Below are positions 5,926 to 9,129 of a stretch of DNA of 9,129 bases, in pieces; within the stretch, counting starts at the first letter, position 1, and every line of letters begins with the position of its first letter. The stretch is taken from positions 1-9,129 of the forward strand of contig PMNJ01000008.1 of the NCBI GenBank assembly GCA_003162595.1. The letters are read 5' to 3'. The notes under the pieces were generated by a model that was given only the letters and a program-made list of their open reading frames with translations, did not search any database and was not told the DNA's origin. Source of the DNA: Bacteroidales bacterium. GTDB taxonomy: Bacteria > Bacteroidota > Bacteroidia > Bacteroidales > VadinHA17. The translations under genes were made by a program, and so were the position numbers.

Positions 5926-6066
5926 GGGACTGGACAACTTCATCGTGACACCAAAAGCTCATCCATCTATCGGGACTTTGCAAAAACGCATGCCAACCCT
6001 GACAAGGACGCCAACTCATTAAACCGCCCGGCAGTTGGCTGCAACCCTAAGACCACAGTCTCGTAA
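5926..6066 (+). other. GC-richer block with coding-like open stretch but no start
   Basis: The frame following TGA at 5923-5925 stays open for 46 codons to TAA at 6064-6066. It reads coding-like (DTKSSSIYRDFAKTHANPDK, then DANSLNRPAVGCNPKTTVS), with many C- and G-ending codons unlike the neighbouring genes. There is no ATG at its beginning. The block also contains a hairpin GCCAACT (6010-6016) with AGTTGGC (6033-6039) and a small one AGAC-CACA-GTCT (6050-6061). It may be a gene fragment, an interspersed repeat or a structured RNA; I do not recognise it. Confidence 0.4.
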
Positions 6067-6234
6067 AAAATTAACACCTGATTTTTAAAACGAAAAAAAT
6101 GAGCAAGTAACATTCCGATTAAAACCAAAAAATCTGCAATACAGCACTCTAATTTGTTAACTCTGCATTTTAAATTTTTAATAATCATTTAAGTCTATTT
6201 ACTTGCTTCTTCATTTAAATTAATACAACAAAAT

Positions 6235-7161
6235 ATGAAGACACGTATTAGAAATTCAAACTCACGTACTGCATTGCTGATAAGTTTATTGCTTATTGCC
6301 TTTCGCCCGGGTTTTGCACAAAATACAGTATTCCCATCAAGCGATTTATTTGGGAGAAAATATAAGATCGGAGAAACGTATCGGTACCAAATCACCATGG
6401 AGGAATTGCATGATGGAAAATGGGACCACTCCAACATTGCCGTTTGCGAATTAAAGGTAGTATTAGACAGCCTTGGCGTTCCTTATGACGAAGTGCGCTG
6501 GATTTCAAGAAAAACGATAAATGCAAAAGATACATTAGATGCTACTAATGCAGCACGTTCGGTTAAACCATATTTAATTTCGTTAGACTCAAAAGGTAAG
6601 CTCGACCTTCCGAAGATAGAATATCCTGATATGACTGAACCCATTCAGGATTTCAATACATTTTTTGTTGCTTTAAGTCCTATGATTGGAACAACAAAAC
6701 TTAAAAATAAAGGAGATATAATAATTAATAAAGAACCTGTTAAAGCCGATTTTTCGAATGGCTCATCTATCTTAAAAGGTGAAGACTGTATTTCATTTTC
6801 AGTAGAAATGACCGATATTTCAAAAACACAAGTAATGATACATACCTCTTTTTTCCCACCATCTCAATCTTGCCTATCTTTTTTAACTTCCGATATGAAT
6901 CCTCCTATAGTCCCTGATACCATCAATAATTTTCAAATGGTGATGCAAACCGGGCAAGACCAATATTTAGTTCAATATGGCCGGGAATATTTTTATATCA
7001 ACAGTACTGTTCAAAAGTCCGACGGAAAAATCATCAGCGCTACTATGTTTAATAAGCTCAATTTAAAGATGAAGATTGGTTGCAACAAAGAATATCAAAA
7101 TTGCCAGTTTGAAATGCCATTTACCGAAATAAGAAATTTAAAATTACAATTGTTGCCATAG
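6235..7161 (+). CDS. Secreted protein of unknown function, 308 residues
   Basis: The N-terminus has basic residues (MKTRIRNSNSR), a hydrophobic core at 13-25 and a likely signal peptidase I site after Ala28 (GFA-QN). There is no lipobox, so the protein is periplasmic or exported. The mature part starts with a strand-rich section (KIGETYRYQITMEELHDGKW, residues 44-63), continues with a middle part rich in Asp, Thr and Pro, and ends with GREYFYINSTVQKSDGKI and a hydrophobic strand pair. Five cysteines are present in the mature part (71, 185, 213, 283, 290); the last two are seven residues apart and could form a disulfide. No catalytic motif or known family is recognised. Its base composition is slightly richer than that of the upstream lipoproteins. 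The kinase gene follows on the same strand after 99 bases, so it may be co-transcribed with the two-component genes or be their target; this is inference from position only. Confidence 0.88.
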   Translation: MKTRIRNSNSRTALLISLLLIAFRPGFAQNTVFPSSDLFGRKYKIGETYRYQITMEELHDGKWDHSNIAVCELKVVLDSLGVPYDEVRWISRKTINAKDTLDATNAARSVKPYLISLDSKGKLDLPKIEYPDMTEPIQDFNTFFVALSPMIGTTKLKNKGDIIINKEPVKADFSNGSSILKGEDCISFSVEMTDISKTQVMIHTSFFPPSQSCLSFLTSDMNPPIVPDTINNFQMVMQTGQDQYLVQYGREYFYINSTVQKSDGKIISATMFNKLNLKMKIGCNKEYQNCQFEMPFTEIRNLKLQLLP

Positions 7162-7210
7162 TAAACATAATGGAATAAAAACACAAAGCTAATTATGTCA
7201 CAAACCAACG

Positions 7211-7225
7211 GAATATCATATATTC
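7211..7225. promoter_or_regulatory. Perfect dyad before the kinase gene, possible operator
   Basis: GAATAT-CAT-ATATTC is a perfect 6+3+6 dyad. It lies 4 bases before TAGTCTTG (7230-7237), one mismatch from the TAnnTTTG promoter box, and about 35 bases before the kinase ATG. No TTG sits at the usual distance upstream, so the promoter itself is doubtful. In AT-rich DNA the dyad could be chance. Confidence 0.25.
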
Positions 7226-7260
7226 GTTATAGTCTTGGTTCGTATTTAGATTATTGATGT

Positions 7261-8310
7261 ATGGAAAAGATTGACACTGAAAATGTCTTTAATCAGCGAA
7301 AAATAGCAACACATATTGTTGTTTTGCTATTATCGCTGGTTATGATATGCATTGTCATGTTCATAAATTCTGGTTTTAAACAGTGGTACAATTATATCGA
7401 CGGGTTTATTCTATCAGTTATCCAATTAGAATTTTTTCTTTTTCTTGCCTATATAATTTTTAAAAATGTAAGGCCTGGCAAAACACGCAAGGAGTTCACC
7501 AAAATAATATTATTACGATTTTTGTTGTTTTTATTCTACAGTTGTATTTCTGCTTTTATAATATTTATCGTATTTCTCTTTATAGTCCAATTATTAATTG
7601 GCGGGGCACCGGTAAAAGAGGTATCGAACTTTTTAAGTTATGGTTTTGGCTACTGGTTTAAAACCATTATTGCAGGGCAGTTATTTGGCGCCTTCCTATT
7701 TAGCGTTATTCTATGGCAGGATGCCTTAAAGAGAGAACAAAAACTCAGGGAACAAAACTTGATTTTTCAAAACGAAACACTTAAGAACCAGGTAAACCCT
7801 CATTTCCTTTTCAATAGTCTTAATACAATATCAGCACTAATTGCCACACAACCCGATGTTGCCGAGATGTTTATTAACAAATTATCGTCCATTTACAGGT
7901 ATGTTCTTGAAAACAACCAGAAAGATAAAGTTCCCCTTTTAACGGAGCTGGCATTTATAAATGATTATTTTGGTCTTCATAGAATAAGGGACGAAGATAA
8001 AATTCAACTTGTTATTAATACGCCCAATGCAGAAAATTTCAAAATTCTTCCTGTTTCACTTCAAATAATTTTAGAGAATGCCATCAAACATAATATGGCA
8101 ACACGCCAAAACCCATTACGAATTTCAATTTTTATTGAAGATAAGCACGTGATTGTAAAAAACAACCTGCAAAAAATGGCAGTTCAATTAAAATCTACAA
8201 AAATAGGACTTAAGAATCTTGCAGAACGGGTTAGGCTTATCACAGGTAAAATGCTTATCATCGAAGAAACAAACACTGAATTTATTGTAAAAGTTCCATT
8301 GCTATCATGA
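7261..8310 (+). CDS. LytS-like membrane sensor histidine kinase (His_kinase family)
   Basis: A 349-residue inner-membrane kinase. Four predicted transmembrane segments lie at about 16-35, 46-68, 82-113 (long, possibly bent) and 134-152, with only short loops outside, so the signal is probably sensed in or near the membrane. A charged helix (about 153-176, REQKLREQNL) links to the catalytic part. The phosphoacceptor is His181 in the motif NQVNPHFLFNSLNTI (176-190), typical of the LytS/YpdA group. The ATP-binding part has LENAIKHN (271-278) and the glycine box IGLKNLAERVRLI (315-327); the position before it reads Thr-Lys where many members have Gly, a tolerated-looking change. Its stop overlaps the start of the response regulator by four bases (ATGA at 8307-8310), so the two are almost surely translated together and form a cognate pair. 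The ATG at 7261 is the only start that keeps the first membrane segment with a charged leader. Confidence 0.95.
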   Translation: MEKIDTENVFNQRKIATHIVVLLLSLVMICIVMFINSGFKQWYNYIDGFILSVIQLEFFLFLAYIIFKNVRPGKTRKEFTKIILLRFLLFLFYSCISAFIIFIVFLFIVQLLIGGAPVKEVSNFLSYGFGYWFKTIIAGQLFGAFLFSVILWQDALKREQKLREQNLIFQNETLKNQVNPHFLFNSLNTISALIATQPDVAEMFINKLSSIYRYVLENNQKDKVPLLTELAFINDYFGLHRIRDEDKIQLVINTPNAENFKILPVSLQIILENAIKHNMATRQNPLRISIFIEDKHVIVKNNLQKMAVQLKSTKIGLKNLAERVRLITGKMLIIEETNTEFIVKVPLLS

Positions 8311-9065
8311 TTGTTCTTATAGTAGAAAATGAAAAACCAGCAGCCGACAAACTTATTCGGCTTTTGCAGAATATTGATAAGGACATTATTATTGCCGGAG
8401 TTATTGAAACTGTGGAAGGGACAGTAAACTGGTTGCAGTCCAATTCATATCCCGATTTAATGTTAGTCGACATTCAACTCGACGATGGGTTATGTTTTGA
8501 AATATTTGATACGATAAAAGTAGATACTCCGGTAATTTTCACAACGGCTTATGACGAATATCTACTGCAAGCTTTTAAAGTAAATAGTATTGATTATCTT
8601 TTGAAACCCATTGAGGTAGATGCTTTACACAAAGCACTGGATAAATTTAAATCGCTCCATTTTAAATTATCGGGAGACATCTTAAAACAACTTTTCAATG
8701 AATTACATAAACAATATAAAAACAGGTTTCTTATAAAAATTGGGATAAATTATAGATCTGTTCGTGTAAATGAAATATGCTGTTTCTACATTGTGGAGCG
8801 GGCTACATTTATTAAGACTTTTTCTGGTAAAGAATATTCCATTGATAACTCACTCGATTATCTTCAAAAAATAGTTGACCCTGGTAGATTTTTCAGGATA
8901 AACAGAAATTGTTTGGTGTATATTGATGCTATTAACTATATTTCAAGTTATCCATCGAGCAGGCTACAATTAAAATTAAATGAAATGATACCTTCTGTTG
9001 CCGATGATTATTTAATAGTGAGCCGTGAAAAGGTAAATGAGTTTAAAAAATGGATTGATAAATGA
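8307..9065 (+). CDS. LytTR response regulator, partner of the upstream kinase
   Basis: A 252-residue transcription regulator. Receiver, about 1-118: VENE at 6-9 gives Glu7-Asn8 at the acidic pocket, where the usual pair is Asp/Glu-Asp; phosphoacceptor Asp55 in LMLVDIQLDDG; switch Thr80 in IFTTAYDEY; Lys100 in DYLLKP. A linker at about 119-139 leads to the LytTR DNA-binding domain at about 140-250: FLIKIGINYRSVRVNEICCF, then the F.RINRNCLVYIDAINYI stretch at 196-212, matching the family pattern F.RVHRS.LVN...I. The receiver keeps all other key residues, so phosphorylation by the overlapping kinase is likely, perhaps with altered metal binding. The targets are not evident; the secreted protein gene at 6235 is the nearest candidate (inference). 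The stop at 9063-9065 leaves only 64 bases to the window edge. Confidence 0.95.
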   Translation: MIVLIVENEKPAADKLIRLLQNIDKDIIIAGVIETVEGTVNWLQSNSYPDLMLVDIQLDDGLCFEIFDTIKVDTPVIFTTAYDEYLLQAFKVNSIDYLLKPIEVDALHKALDKFKSLHFKLSGDILKQLFNELHKQYKNRFLIKIGINYRSVRVNEICCFYIVERATFIKTFSGKEYSIDNSLDYLQKIVDPGRFFRINRNCLVYIDAINYISSYPSSRLQLKLNEMIPSVADDYLIVSREKVNEFKKWIDK

Positions 9066-9090
9066 AAGAATTTGCTTAATAATTAATTAG

Positions 9091-9129
9091 ACGGGCAGCA
9101 GCCAACATCGGCTCATATAAAATGCGGGT
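9091..9129 (+). repeat. GC-richer motif at the right edge, possible start of an interspersed repeat
   Basis: After an AT-rich trailer the composition changes to ACGGGCAGCAGCCAACATCG and continues GCTCATATAAAATGCGGGT to the window end. It contains a small hairpin AGCC (9100-9103), loop AACATC, GGCT (9110-9113). The style resembles short repeats that I associate with intergenic DNA of Bacteroidota, but this is recollection, not a search result, and the element is cut off. Confidence 0.3.

Larger units (their letters stand above)
5740..6234. other. 495-base intergenic region with terminator-like repeat and GC-richer block
   Basis: No complete gene. It holds TTGCCTAA near 5781-5788 (mirror of TTAGGCAA at 5176-5183 before the preceding gene), a terminator-like inverted repeat at 5848-5902, and a GC-richer block at about 5903-6066 with a 47-codon open stretch and no ATG at its beginning. 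The final 165 bases before the next gene are plain AT-rich DNA in which I see no clear promoter. Confidence 0.55.

Noticed and set aside
5903..6066. tRNA, riboswitch or RNase P RNA in the GC-richer block
   Set aside because: No T-loop GTTCRA motif, no cloverleaf, and none of the conserved cores of the TPP, cobalamin or RNase P RNAs could be found by eye.
5967..6188. 73-codon minus-strand open frame
   Set aside because: It begins in AT-rich sequence and only its C-terminal half crosses the GC-richer block; the plus-strand reading of that block looks more protein-like. I treat neither as an established gene.
6195..6437. 80-codon minus-strand open frame
   Set aside because: Antisense to the start and signal peptide of the 308-residue secreted protein.
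8282..8473. 63-codon minus-strand open frame
   Set aside because: Antisense to the kinase-regulator overlap and the receiver domain.

Overview
The window is AT-rich and looks like a chromosome segment of a Bacteroidota bacterium. The support is: several short lipoproteins or secreted proteins of the Bacteroidota type, LytTR-type two-component genes with receivers typical of that phylum, no clear Shine-Dalgarno sequences, and promoter candidates of the TTG-N(17-23)-TAnnTTTG kind. I cannot name a genus.

Layout. 1-518 (minus): a secreted protein of unknown function that runs to or past the left edge. 519-1104: a long gap holding a GC-richer, roughly 210-bp imperfect palindrome, followed by an uncertain 51-codon frame. 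1105-1707 (plus): an unrecognised lipoprotein. 1708-2093: a gap with a possible insertion-sequence end remnant and a good promoter candidate. 2094-3080 (plus): a lipoprotein made of seven Ycf48/BNR-like beta-propeller repeats, probably surface exposed. 3081-3527: gap. 3528-4232 (plus): an orphan LytTR response regulator whose receiver has lost its acidic pocket. 4296-4772 (minus, convergent): a SiaC-like (DUF1987) protein. 4773-5304: gap. 5305-5739 (plus): a small lipoprotein, possibly lipocalin-like. 5740-6234: a gap with an unusual GC-richer block. 6235-7161 (plus): a 308-residue secreted protein of unknown function. 7261-8310 and 8307-9065 (plus): a LytS-like membrane histidine kinase and its LytTR response regulator, overlapping by 4 bases. 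9091-9129: a GC-richer motif cut by the right edge.

How the genes may work together. The only firmly linked unit is the kinase-regulator pair, probably translationally coupled. The secreted protein just upstream lies on the same strand 99 bases away and may be co-transcribed or regulated by the pair. The orphan LytTR regulator and the SiaC-like protein face each other. In Pseudomonas, SiaC is a threonine-phosphorylated switch protein for a diguanylate cyclase, but no SiaA, SiaB or cyclase partner is visible here. The rest is a set of loosely spaced envelope-protein genes separated by 390-590 base gaps with repeat-like blocks, which looks like accessory DNA. I see no CRISPR array, tRNA, rRNA, intact transposase, integrase or phage gene.
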